Assembly: GCA_026692885.1 (NCBI GenBank)
Contig: JAPLNJ010000684.1
Location: 1-15,503, forward strand
DNA: 15,503 nt
Direction of reading: 5' to 3'
Origin: Planctomycetota bacterium
GTDB taxonomy: Bacteria > Planctomycetota > Planctomycetia > Pirellulales > Pirellulaceae
This document shows, one piece after another, positions 1 through 7,463 of this stretch; position 1 is the first letter of the stretch, and the number at the start of each line of letters is the position of its first letter. Made by a program: the position numbers and the translations under genes. Under the pieces are notes generated by a model, which did not search any database, was not told the origin of the DNA, and saw only the letters and a program-made list of their open reading frames with translations.

Positions 1-2116
1 TAAAGATAATGGCTTCCTGCGGCGACTCGAAGCCGCCCTCTTTAGCCCACGTCGTCACCAATTGCCGGAGTGCCTCCTTCCGGTCTTTGGCGATGGTGAG
101 GCGACCTCGCTGGGCGTAACTTTCGAGCGCGTTTAGAGCGTCGCCACAGCGGATGTCGTGCGCCGCGGCAAGGTCTTCGGGAGCAGCTTTCTGACGTAGG
201 TTTTCCTGCAGGTGCGCGCTCGGCACTTCCTGGGCGATCCGACGAAGTGGTGCCCCGGCGAGAATCGGGGGGAGTTGGGATTCGTCTCCCGTCAAGATTA
301 GCGTCGCCCCGGCCCGTTTGACGTGGTCGATGAGTCGCGCGGCGGAGCTTGTGTCGAGTTGTCCGGCTTCATCGATGATGATCACGGTTCGGTCGTCCAG
401 CTTGGTTGCATTTTCATTGCTGAGTTTGGACTTGCAGGCATCATGTGGTTGGAGGTTTTCCGAAGGACCTTGCCGTGCAGATTCCGGGACGATACCGTCC
501 CAATGGAAGAAGTAACTGGCCAGGGTGCGCGACTCAATTCCAGCCTTAACTGCGAGTTCTTCCTTCGCGGCTCCGGCAACAGCACCGCCGATGACGCGAT
601 ACCCGGCCTGTTCAAATCCCTCCCGTACTGCCCCCAGTGTGCGGCTTTTTCCGGCGCCGGCCACGCCGGTGAGCACCCGGATAGCGCTATCTGCCGTGAG
701 CAACAGGTTAGCGGCGACGGCCTGCTCGTCACTTAGCGAAGGATTGGCCTCGATGATTTGTTTGGCGGATTGGGCAGAAATGGCGGCTCCCCGATGTTTG
801 CTCAGGGCTTGCACATCCGCGAGAAGCTTCTCTTCGCGACGCCAAATCTGTTGGGTGGTGAATCGCATCTCACCGCGATACGTATCGAGCGCGATGACCT
901 GCTTCGATCGCTCCAAGTCGGTGCAGACCCGTTCGGCCACCATCGTTCCGGAGACTCCTTGGTCCTGTAACGCTTCGCAAACGTGCTGGATGACCTGTCG
1001 GGCTGCAAAATGAGACTGCTCACGAGTCAGTTCGCGCAGACCTTGCTGCCAGGCATGGCGATAAGCTTTCTCGAAATCTGCCGGTCTGGACCGGTCCACC
1101 AGTCGCTGAGCCTGCTCCTCTCCGAAACCATGCTTGGCGGCCTCCTGCTGCCACTGACGAAAAAGGTCCTCGCGTCGAGGCATGGCGGTCTTGGGCTTCC
1201 GCGTGAGCAGGTTGGCTCGCTGGCGGGCTGCCGGCGTGTTGTTGCCGGTTTTCTCCCCGATACCTTCCAACAGTTCGTCGATTTGGCCGCTTCGAGACGA
1301 CCACTGGGAAAGGAGAGTTGCAGGAACGCCCTTAACCTCGAACCAAGTTGCCGGCTTCTGCTTGGCGTCCAACGGCCGTATAAGTTCCAGGCCCAACCTG
1401 CGCTTCAGTTCCGCAGCGAGGTTAGCTCGGAAGACCGGCCCCACGGTCCGCGTCCAGTTCAGAATGGCACGACTATTGATCGTGGCCCACGATCCGTCCG
1501 CTCGACAGCAGGCATTGGCGATGAGACAGTGGACGTGACGCTGCGGTTCGGGGAAGTTCCTGGGCACGGTGTGGTGAAACATCGCGACGACGAGTCGGGC
1601 TCGCTCCTCGGAGAATCCACCTACGCCGCGGCGTGTCAACCGAACGGACTGTTCGAGCCATGCTAGCGTCTGACGGGCAGCCTGATCGATGGCTTGGTCG
1701 ATCTCGGAACGAGAATTCGGATTGGCAACCGCCCAGAGCCCTGAGACGGATTTCGGAACGGACAGCGTCAGATCGAACCCGGGCACCCATTCGCGCCGCC
1801 GTCGCGATTTCGCGTTTTCCTGTCTTGCCTTTTCGTCATTGACCGGCGCGGTGGCGGACCGCTTGGACCGACGCGGCTTGCGGACCAGTCGTCCACCGCC
1901 CACCGGTTTTTCTCCCGACAGCACAGCGACCAGGGCCTCGTAGCCGACAATCCCTTGAAGCCCCAAGACGTTGGCTCCTTCTCCGAACCAAAGGCCGGGG
2001 GGTTCTCCGGATCCGGTGTAGTAGTCTCCGCCGGCCAGTGCTGTGAAGTACTCAGCGATTGCGGAGACACTTGCCGGCCCAATCTGGCGGCCCATCACCT
2101 TAATCGATGCGACCAT
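1..2116 (-). CDS. mobF: MobF-family conjugative relaxase-helicase (TrwC/TraI-like), C-terminus beyond window
   Basis: This protein would nick and covalently hold the transferred strand at oriT, then unwind it during conjugation. About 705 residues are visible; the C-terminus is cut by the left edge. The N-terminus carries the MobF signature: Y23, then DYYTG with Y32/Y33 as candidate catalytic tyrosines, followed by W-x-G-x-GA-x3-LGL. The metal-binding three-histidine motif is present as FHHTVP...EPQRHVHCLIAN (TrwC has H-x10-H-x-H). A superfamily I helicase domain follows, with Walker A GVAGAGKS near residues 483-490 and Walker B VIIIDEAGQ near 577-585, then TGDESQLPP and QENLRQ motifs. The start at 2116 is preferred because AGGA sits 9 nt upstream; an in-frame ATG at 2125 lies 2 nt after the stop of the upstream gene but has no usable ribosome site. 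It is the last visible gene of the minus-strand operon. Family assignment is firm; oriT specificity is unknown. Confidence 0.95.
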   Translation of the reverse strand, partial: MVASIKVMGRQIGPASVSAIAEYFTALAGGDYYTGSGEPPGLWFGEGANVLGLQGIVGYEALVAVLSGEKPVGGGRLVRKPRRSKRSATAPVNDEKARQENAKSRRRREWVPGFDLTLSVPKSVSGLWAVANPNSRSEIDQAIDQAARQTLAWLEQSVRLTRRGVGGFSEERARLVVAMFHHTVPRNFPEPQRHVHCLIANACCRADGSWATINSRAILNWTRTVGPVFRANLAAELKRRLGLELIRPLDAKQKPATWFEVKGVPATLLSQWSSRSGQIDELLEGIGEKTGNNTPAARQRANLLTRKPKTAMPRREDLFRQWQQEAAKHGFGEEQAQRLVDRSRPADFEKAYRHAWQQGLRELTREQSHFAARQVIQHVCEALQDQGVSGTMVAERVCTDLERSKQVIALDTYRGEMRFTTQQIWRREEKLLADVQALSKHRGAAISAQSAKQIIEANPSLSDEQAVAANLLLTADSAIRVLTGVAGAGKSRTLGAVREGFEQAGYRVIGGAVAGAAKEELAVKAGIESRTLASYFFHWDGIVPESARQGPSENLQPHDACKSKLSNENATKLDDRTVIIIDEAGQLDTSSAARLIDHVKRAGATLILTGDESQLPPILAGAPLRRIAQEVPSAHLQENLRQKAAPEDLAAAHDIRCGDALNALESYAQRGRLTIAKDRKEALRQLVTTWAKEGGFESPQEAIIF

Positions 2117-2127
2117 GATTGACATTC

Positions 2128-2445
2128 CTATTTGAGCAGTCTGTTGCGGACGATTTCTTCGGCTGTTTCTGGATCGAGGGCGCCAATACTGGTGAGGAGG
2201 ATGTAAAGAACACGGGCTTGGTTGGTCTTGAGGGTCGCAATTTCGTCTTCCAGACGGTGAACCGACTGTGCGAGTTCCTCCATTTGGGCAGCATCGGGAC
2301 CCGGCTTAGCGACAAATAGTCGAGCGGAGATCGCCCCCCGGACCCAATCGCCGCGGGAGATGCCGAAGGGCTTACGCTCCTCGTCGACTCGGCTCAATAG
2401 GTCTTCGGGGGCACGGAAACAGATGGGTGTTGTTTTGCGGCGCAT
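2128..2445 (-). CDS. Ribbon-helix-helix-type mobilisation accessory protein / repressor
   Basis: A 105-residue protein. Its N-terminal 45 residues fit a ribbon-helix-helix DNA-binding domain: a short strand around TPICFRAP, helix LLSRVDEERK, turn, and a second helix starting at ISRGDWVRGAI. Residues 52-80 are predicted coiled coil (MEELAQSVHRLEDEIATLK), consistent with oligomerisation. The stop lies 2 nt before the first ATG of the relaxase gene, so the two are almost certainly co-expressed. MobF systems usually pair the relaxase with a small RHH protein (TrwA, TraY) that binds oriT and represses the mob promoter; that role is inferred from position and fold, not shown. No good ribosome site precedes ATG 2445. 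An 11-bp direct repeat lies immediately upstream and could be its operator. Confidence 0.85.
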   Translation of the reverse strand: MRRKTTPICFRAPEDLLSRVDEERKPFGISRGDWVRGAISARLFVAKPGPDAAQMEELAQSVHRLEDEIATLKTNQARVLYILLTSIGALDPETAEEIVRNRLLK

Positions 2446-2452
2446 GGTCTTG

Positions 2453-2473
2453 GATGTTTACAAGATGTTTACA
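2453..2473 (-). promoter_or_regulatory. Two 10-bp direct repeats, one helical turn apart: candidate RHH operator / mob promoter
   Basis: The decamer gatgtttaca occurs at 2453-2462 and again at 2464-2473, an 11-bp period, just 8 nt upstream of the RHH start codon. Read on the minus strand this gives TGTAAACATC twice. A weak promoter can be drawn through it (TTGTTA, 17-nt spacer, TAAACA). RHH proteins such as CopG bind tandem half-sites spaced by about one turn, so autoregulation is a reasonable inference. The flanking 2474-2565 interval also holds ggatcgg twice and a small GCAC-GAAA-GTGC hairpin (2527-2538). This is the most likely place for oriT, but no nic site could be recognised. Confidence 0.5.
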
Positions 2474-2565
2474 GCGGTAACAAATTACGTCGTATGAGCT
2501 TCCGTTGGATCGGCGGTGGATCGGTAGCACTTTCGTGCCTGGGTGTGGCATTAAAAAACAAGAGT

Positions 2566-2787
2566 CTAGTTTTCCTCCGACACGTCGTTTCGTCTGAGCC
2601 AGCGACGAATCACCAGGAGGTCACGGAAGACGTGCCCATTCCGTGCCTGTGGTGTCCGGGCCTGGTAGTCGTGCGCCTCATCTTCCCAGCAGTAGGCCAA
2701 GAACGCCGCCACCGCCTGGACCACTCGGTCAGGGGCATAGATGGCACCGCGTCTGGGCCTGGACGGTTGGGGGCGATGGGTTCGCAT
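2566..2787 (-). CDS. Small conserved-looking plasmid protein, function unknown (73 aa)
   Basis: The start ATG at 2787 overlaps the stop of the DUF6573 gene (TGATG), with a strong GAGGAGG site just upstream, so translation is coupled. The protein begins with a basic Pro/Arg-rich stretch, then a helical segment (VVQAVAAFLAYCWEDEAHDY), and ends with HVFRDLLVIRRWLRRND. A His-x-Phe/Tyr...Leu...Trp-Leu ending of this kind recurs, from memory, in small uncharacterised plasmid proteins. No catalytic motif or membrane segment is visible. The coupling to DUF6573 suggests shared use. A near-palindromic A/T stem with a T-run surrounds its stop codon (about 2555-2577) and could weakly terminate. Confidence 0.7.
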   Translation of the reverse strand: MRTHRPQPSRPRRGAIYAPDRVVQAVAAFLAYCWEDEAHDYQARTPQARNGHVFRDLLVIRRWLRRNDVSEEN

Positions 2788-3149
2788 CAATCCTCCTCAG
2801 GCAGCATCACGGTGATGACTGGCTCGCCATTATCACCGGGGCCGCAAACGGCTCTTAGCCGCTGCGGCCGAGCCGGCCGCTCGTCATTCTGGACGAGGAC
2901 CGAGAACGACGCCTCAGACTCATCTAAGTGCATGAGCATGGCACGTCCTAGCATTGTCAGTACGTCCCACAAACGCCCGAATTCGTTTTGGCAGGCGGAT
3001 GATTTGGGGATGGTGACGCACTGTTCCCAAACGGCTCGCGTCAAGGCCACCGGGTAACAGATTCCATGTTCCCAGGCGAAGGCGGATGCATCCACGAGCA
3101 CACCTGCGCGAATGGCATCCGCCCGCGTGTAGGCGAAAATCACTTCCAT
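2787..3149 (-). CDS. DUF6573 family protein (120 aa)
   Basis: The sequence matches my recollection of DUF6573, a family carried on plasmids, phages and integrative elements. It opens with IFAYTRADAIRAGVLVDAS, continues with YPVALTRAVWEQCV and GRLWDVL, and closes with the hallmark CGPGDNGEPVITVMLPEED. Length (120 aa) is usual for the family. A GAGGGAA ribosome site precedes ATG 3149. No biochemical function is known to me. It lies between the small RVGAVRLAVWE protein and the 73-aa protein in the transfer-type operon, which agrees with its habit of sitting near mobility and DNA-processing genes. A strong hairpin precedes it and may tune its expression. Confidence 0.85.
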   Translation of the reverse strand: MEVIFAYTRADAIRAGVLVDASAFAWEHGICYPVALTRAVWEQCVTIPKSSACQNEFGRLWDVLTMLGRAMLMHLDESEASFSVLVQNDERPARPQRLRAVCGPGDNGEPVITVMLPEED

Positions 3150-3173
3150 GCTTTCCCTCTGTCATCAAGAAGA

Positions 3174-3199
3174 GGAACCGGGCCCGGCGGCCCGGCTCC
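3174..3199 (-). terminator. Strong GC-rich intergenic hairpin (attenuator or weak terminator)
   Basis: On the minus strand this 26-nt segment folds into an 11-bp stem (GGAGCCGGGCC against GGCCCGGTTCC, one G-U pair) with a GCCG loop. It lies in the 58-nt gap between the RVGAVRLAVWE gene and DUF6573. It is followed by TCTTCTTGATG rather than a clean U-run, so partial termination, transcript processing or mRNA stabilisation are all possible. Confidence 0.5.
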
Positions 3200-3207
3200 T
3201 GCCGTTG

Positions 3208-3474
3208 CTACTCTTCACCTTCTTGAGCGATCGAGTCCTCTCGATGACTGATCCAGGCTGTCACGTGGGCCAATGCCTCCTTGAGGCTGGCCAAGTCGGA
3301 CAAGCCGTTGAATGTCGAGCTGTCCTTCCATTCCTCGCCGTCTTTGTAGCGGCGGAGGATGGACACGTTGTGGAAGATTCGGCCTTCGGCAGCCTCCTTT
3401 TCCCACACGGCCAGACGAACCGCTCCGACCCGCTTCACGTACGCCGGGTGCGTGCCGTTTTCTTTGTTGTTCAT
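3208..3474 (-). CDS. Small uncharacterised protein with RVGAVRLAVWE...RRYKDGEEW motif (88 aa)
   Basis: ATG 3474 is chosen over an upstream in-frame ATG (3534) because AAAGGAAAGAG lies just before it and the family-like part starts here. The body reads KRVGAVRLAVWEKE, then FHNVSILRRYKDGEEWKDSSTF, then LASLKEALAHVTAWI. This beta-rich pattern with a final helix is one I associate with small proteins of unknown function in planctomycete and phage/plasmid genomes. It resembles the PC4-like single-stranded-DNA-binding layout, but that is only a structural guess. It sits between the VWA gene (97 nt upstream) and DUF6573 and is probably in the same transcript. Confidence 0.75.
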   Translation of the reverse strand: MNNKENGTHPAYVKRVGAVRLAVWEKEAAEGRIFHNVSILRRYKDGEEWKDSSTFNGLSDLASLKEALAHVTAWISHREDSIAQEGEE

Positions 3475-3570
3475 TGCTCTCTTTCCTTTCTTTGTTAAGA
3501 CTCTGTTGTTCACCCGCCCTGGTTCCGTTTGCATCAGGATGATGCCACGGTGTGCTGGGGCGACAAATCA

Positions 3571-5259
3571 TTACGGTGACGATGGTGGCGCGACCTCAAG
3601 CTGAAGTTGGTTCGCACCACCGATGGTCAATGTGAAGGGAACTGGCTTCGCGGTTGGAGCCAGGACCGTAGCTCGATAGGCCGGTTGGATTAGTTGGGTG
3701 GCAATCTCGCTGAACCGCGCCGCGAGGTCGCCTACTCTATCGGTGTAAAGAAACTTTCCGCCGGTGCGGTCGGCAGCCCGCTTGAGTGATTCCCCGTCGA
3801 GATCGGGCGTAATGAGACCAATGGTCCAAACGGTGATCTGATGCTCCCTGCATCGATCCAGAATCTGGTCCAGAGTGGGGCCGCCACGATTGTCTCTGCC
3901 ATCAGTGAAAACGACGATAGCTCTGGGGTTCTCTCGTTGGGCCAGATCTCGGACGGCGGCATCGAGCGCGTGGTGTAAGGCGGTGTTCCCTCCGACAACG
4001 AATGTGTCCACACGCGAAGCAAGTGCCGTCAGGTTGTTAGTCCACTCGCCGTGGACAGTCACGTCGGTGGCGAAGCTGTATAGCCTGGCCTGAGTCCCCG
4101 GCGGCAGCTGCCCCAACATTTGCTTCATTCCTTGGTGCCCCGCCAACTCCGGTGGCCCCTTGGTAGACGTCGAACAGTCGTGCAAAAGAACGACCGACAA
4201 CGGTTTCGTCGGCGTCGATGTCGTCGAAAGGGCCAAGACTCGGCCTTCGCGTTCGGCGAAGTGAGCTGTCAGATCCTTGGTCTGGAGGCCAGGCAGATGT
4301 TCTCCGCGGCCGCTCGCCAAGGTGAAGTCAACGCTCATGACTCGCGGTTCGGAGCAGACGTGAAACGCCACGAAGGCAGCGCGACTACCGGCCGGCACCG
4401 CCATCGGCGTCAGGTTCGTCAGGAGTTCCCCAATCTCGCGAAGTTTGGCCTCGGCACCGGTCGAATCCAAGGCGTGCTTCTGCGCCACTTGAAGGGCCTG
4501 CTCGTAGTAACCCTTGCGGTCCATGGGCGACAACTGAGGGTTGTCGCCGCACGACAGCAGGACGGAGTGCAGGGTTTCCGCGAGCAGTCGGCTATGGCTC
4601 CGCGTGCCTTGAAGGTCGGCCGTCACACGCCGCTCGCGCTGGCTGGTGTCAGCCAGCTGAGATTCAGCGTGGAGCCGGCGAAAAAGAGCGTCAATCAGAG
4701 GAAGTGTGATGTTGGCTGACGCGGCAACCTGCCGGGCGCGAACCAGGATGCTGCGGGCCTTGTCTGTGTCCGAGGCTTCGGCCGCTGCCTGCACCAAGTC
4801 GAGGCACTCACGGCGTTTGATTGCATCGGTCCAAGTAGCGGATGCGGGCCTAGTACTGCGATCGGCCAGCAGGTCCGCGGCGGATATCCAACGGCCGCTC
4901 GATTCCAAGTCGTCGGCTTGGTTCTCGACCGTGCGGCGATCGCGGTCCAGATAGGCTGCCTTCAGTGATGGCACGCTCAGTGCCGCTGAGTGCGCAATGG
5001 CCAGAGGAAGGAGAGTGGCAAAGCCGACGGCCACGCCTTGGACGGCAGGACGGCGGATAGCGATCGGAGCGTCAGGATCGGTTTCGATTCTGCTACGCCG
5101 AAGCAAACGAGGCTTGCGTGCCAGCCTTCCTGCCATCGACTCGATGGCGACAAGGAGGAACACTGCGCCCAAGACGTGCAAGCTATTCAACCACTGCAAC
5201 ACGTGGAGGCAAAACGCAAGTACGACACAAGCCGACAATAGACGAATGGTTCTGGGCAT
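3571..5259 (-). CDS. Membrane-anchored von Willebrand factor A (VWA) domain protein
   Basis: The product has 562 residues. The start at 5259 follows a GAGG site 8 nt upstream; the upstream gene stops 16 nt earlier. Two hydrophobic segments (about 7-21 and 26-42) and a third (about 72-94) anchor it in the membrane. Residues 100-290 are helical and TPR-like. The VWA domain spans about 354-525 with an intact MIDAS: D361-C-S363-T-S365, T426 in GGNTALHH and D453 in FTDGRDN, so metal-dependent ligand binding is likely. A short beta-rich tail follows. It directly follows the tubulin-like gene and is surely co-transcribed with it. FtsZ-like and VWA proteins have been reported as neighbours in a predicted membrane-remodelling system; here the partner ligand is unknown. 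Confidence 0.9.
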   Translation of the reverse strand: MPRTIRLLSACVVLAFCLHVLQWLNSLHVLGAVFLLVAIESMAGRLARKPRLLRRSRIETDPDAPIAIRRPAVQGVAVGFATLLPLAIAHSAALSVPSLKAAYLDRDRRTVENQADDLESSGRWISAADLLADRSTRPASATWTDAIKRRECLDLVQAAAEASDTDKARSILVRARQVAASANITLPLIDALFRRLHAESQLADTSQRERRVTADLQGTRSHSRLLAETLHSVLLSCGDNPQLSPMDRKGYYEQALQVAQKHALDSTGAEAKLREIGELLTNLTPMAVPAGSRAAFVAFHVCSEPRVMSVDFTLASGRGEHLPGLQTKDLTAHFAEREGRVLALSTTSTPTKPLSVVLLHDCSTSTKGPPELAGHQGMKQMLGQLPPGTQARLYSFATDVTVHGEWTNNLTALASRVDTFVVGGNTALHHALDAAVRDLAQRENPRAIVVFTDGRDNRGGPTLDQILDRCREHQITVWTIGLITPDLDGESLKRAADRTGGKFLYTDRVGDLAARFSEIATQLIQPAYRATVLAPTAKPVPFTLTIGGANQLQLEVAPPSSP

Positions 5260-5275
5260 GGTAGGGACCTCATTG

Positions 5276-7420
5276 CTACTGGTGGACGTGAAAAACGAGC
5301 TGTCCGTTCCGGCCATCGATTCCGAGACGATCGAGAGCCCCCTCGCCGCTCGGAAGGAACAGTTTCTTCAGCGGGTCCCGCAGCGCCTCGGAGAGTCCGT
5401 GTGCCAGCGGTGCGGGGAGAAGTTCTTCCACATTGCGGATGCCGTGAATGGTGACTCGCAGAATGTTGACGCCGACCTCCGCGGTGTCTGCAGACGCGAC
5501 GATCGTGCTCGGACTGCGGTCCGTGATTAGGCGGCGAAGCGAGGTGGCAACATGCGGGGCACAGGGTGGGAGCACGATGATTACCACGCCTTCATCAGAT
5601 CGGGACCTGCCGCCCCAGGGCGGACCCTGGGTCGCGACTTTGCCCTCCGCAATTCGTTCAGCAATTGCGTCTAATCGTGGGGGATCTGCGCGGGTAATGC
5701 GTGCCAGCCCGGCGACGGTCACCGATGCGACGGACGCCTTGATCACGCGGAGCTGTTCTGTGTGAGGCAAAGTTGGAAGGTTCCACAGACTCGGCCAGAC
5801 CATCTCTAGCGGCTTGACCATGACATGTGGCTCGGTACCTTCACTTGCCACGGGCGGGCAGTGCTGTCGAATGGTCTCGATAATCCATCGGATGTACTGG
5901 CGGAGGTGGTTCTGCTCCGCTGCTATGAGCCCGAGAGCTTCACGTATCGCAGACAGCCTGGCCTCGATACCTTGGTGTTGGTCGGCCGCCGCGCGGAGGT
6001 CTGTGGCACGATCCTCGAAGTCCGCAAGGAGGGAGTCTGCCGAGGCGGTGAGGCCCCGTACACGGTCAAAGAACCTCTTGCCCTGGAGCAAGTCATGGAC
6101 GCGGGCGAGTTTCAGTTCTGCGCGTGCCATCTTGCGTTCGACCTCGATGAGATCCTGCTCGAATTCGGCCGTACGACGGCTGAGAGCGTCGCAGATCGCA
6201 CCCTGGGTAATCAGGCGGTCGACGGCTTCCTCCGGCGACTGCGGCGACAATGCCCAGTGGCTCTCTGCCGCCGAGAGCGGCAGAGACTCGCCGGTGGCCA
6301 TTTGGGCGACGGGGGCAGCCTGGATCTCCCCGCCTGATTGCGTGATGGCGTTCACTAGGTTTTCAAAACTTTCCTCCATAGCGTTGTCGGCGATCGTCGC
6401 AATCTCCTGGCGGGGGAGTTGGTGAACCCGCTCGATGAGCCGGATCCCCTGCACCCTTTGTGGGTCCGGGACTGCGTGATTCAGCAGCGTCTGAAGGGCG
6501 GCTGAGTACGCGTCGGCAACGGTCTTGGCAATCACGGTGTGAGGATCCAACGGGGTGAAGTAATCGACTGTGCGCCACGTGATGTTTCCGAAGGGCCCGT
6601 TGAGCGAGCGATTTGGCGCAATCCGATTCAGAGCCTCCTGCACCTGCCGGGAAGCCAGAGCTTGTTCATCGAGGAGGACGTGATCATCGCGTTTCCCCTT
6701 GTCGCGGCGGAACGGCGGGTACTCGACGAGCGCGAGCGACTTTGTGATCCGAGTGTCCGGGGCCTTGTGAACGACGTTGTCGGCGATTTCTACAATCGCG
6801 GCAGCGGCGTTCTTGCCGATTCTGTCGCCGAGCGACAAATAGCTGATCATTCCGGTCACGTCGAAGTTGACATGCACATTCGCCCCCAACGTAGTAGCGA
6901 GGGTGTTGGCTAAGTCGTCCCCGATGAGATTCAGGGCCGCGGAGGCCGTCCCTCCGCAGGCCCCGCCAATGAGCCTCACGACAACCTGCTGAACGGTGCC
7001 ATTGCACGCGATTAGCAGCTCGTCGATCATTTCTCGTTTGGTTCGCTCCCACTCGACCGTCTGGAGTAGGTCGCGCATGGCCTGCGCTCCGATGCCACGG
7101 ACTTGCCCGAGGCCGTTAGCTGCGTCCATTCCGGCCAACGATTGGACCAAGGCTCGCTGTTCAGGGTCGGCGGTGGCAAATAGCGTATCAGCGGTCTGTC
7201 CCGCACCGAGGGCGAATAACTTGACCTTTCTGCACTGTCGTCGGATGACATCTTCATCCGGGAGCTCGTGAGGAACGTCGATGCCCAAGCAGTAGTCCGG
7301 ATACCACATCCCAACGTGATGCAAAACGACTGCCTTGCTTCCGCCCAGGCTCAACAATACAAGTGCCGAATTGGATGAGCCATTGTGGAATCTGGTGTTG
7401 ATGTTCGCTTTTCTTGACAT
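5276..7420 (-). CDS. Tubulin/FtsZ-like GTPase-fold protein with C-terminal coiled coil
   Basis: A 714-residue protein. ATG 7420 has AGGAG 8 nt upstream, which favours it over an in-frame ATG at 7507 that would overlap the preceding gene. The N-terminal half reads like the tubulin superfamily: a first strand and loop VLLSLGGSKAVV (about 21-32), GID at 46-48 in place of NTD, LGAGQTADTL (71-80), and VRLIGGACGGTASAA (about 138-152) corresponding to the GGGTGSG nucleotide loop. Residues 400-510 are long amphipathic helices, probably coiled coil. The last 200 residues form another alpha/beta region. The glycine loop is non-canonical, so GTP hydrolysis is uncertain. It is paired with the VWA protein (16-nt gap) and follows the methyltransferase-like gene by 43 nt. 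Remote similarity is judged by motif only; a structure search would settle it. Confidence 0.7.
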   Translation of the reverse strand: MSRKANINTRFHNGSSNSALVLLSLGGSKAVVLHHVGMWYPDYCLGIDVPHELPDEDVIRRQCRKVKLFALGAGQTADTLFATADPEQRALVQSLAGMDAANGLGQVRGIGAQAMRDLLQTVEWERTKREMIDELLIACNGTVQQVVVRLIGGACGGTASAALNLIGDDLANTLATTLGANVHVNFDVTGMISYLSLGDRIGKNAAAAIVEIADNVVHKAPDTRITKSLALVEYPPFRRDKGKRDDHVLLDEQALASRQVQEALNRIAPNRSLNGPFGNITWRTVDYFTPLDPHTVIAKTVADAYSAALQTLLNHAVPDPQRVQGIRLIERVHQLPRQEIATIADNAMEESFENLVNAITQSGGEIQAAPVAQMATGESLPLSAAESHWALSPQSPEEAVDRLITQGAICDALSRRTAEFEQDLIEVERKMARAELKLARVHDLLQGKRFFDRVRGLTASADSLLADFEDRATDLRAAADQHQGIEARLSAIREALGLIAAEQNHLRQYIRWIIETIRQHCPPVASEGTEPHVMVKPLEMVWPSLWNLPTLPHTEQLRVIKASVASVTVAGLARITRADPPRLDAIAERIAEGKVATQGPPWGGRSRSDEGVVIIVLPPCAPHVATSLRRLITDRSPSTIVASADTAEVGVNILRVTIHGIRNVEELLPAPLAHGLSEALRDPLKKLFLPSGEGALDRLGIDGRNGQLVFHVHQ

Positions 7421-7463
7421 AGTTCGGTCTCCTGTCGAGGGGTGCCTGAGGTTGGTTGAAACG

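Noticed and set aside
323..736. Long plus-strand open frame opposite the relaxase
   Set aside because: The minus-strand frame encodes recognisable MobF helicase motifs throughout; the plus frame has none.
4120..4719. Plus-strand open frame of about 200 codons within the VWA gene
   Set aside because: It is antisense to the VWA protein, Arg/Gln-rich, and has no domain or ribosome site.
5825..6337. Plus-strand open frames opposite the tubulin-like gene
   Set aside because: Shadows of the coiled-coil coding region.
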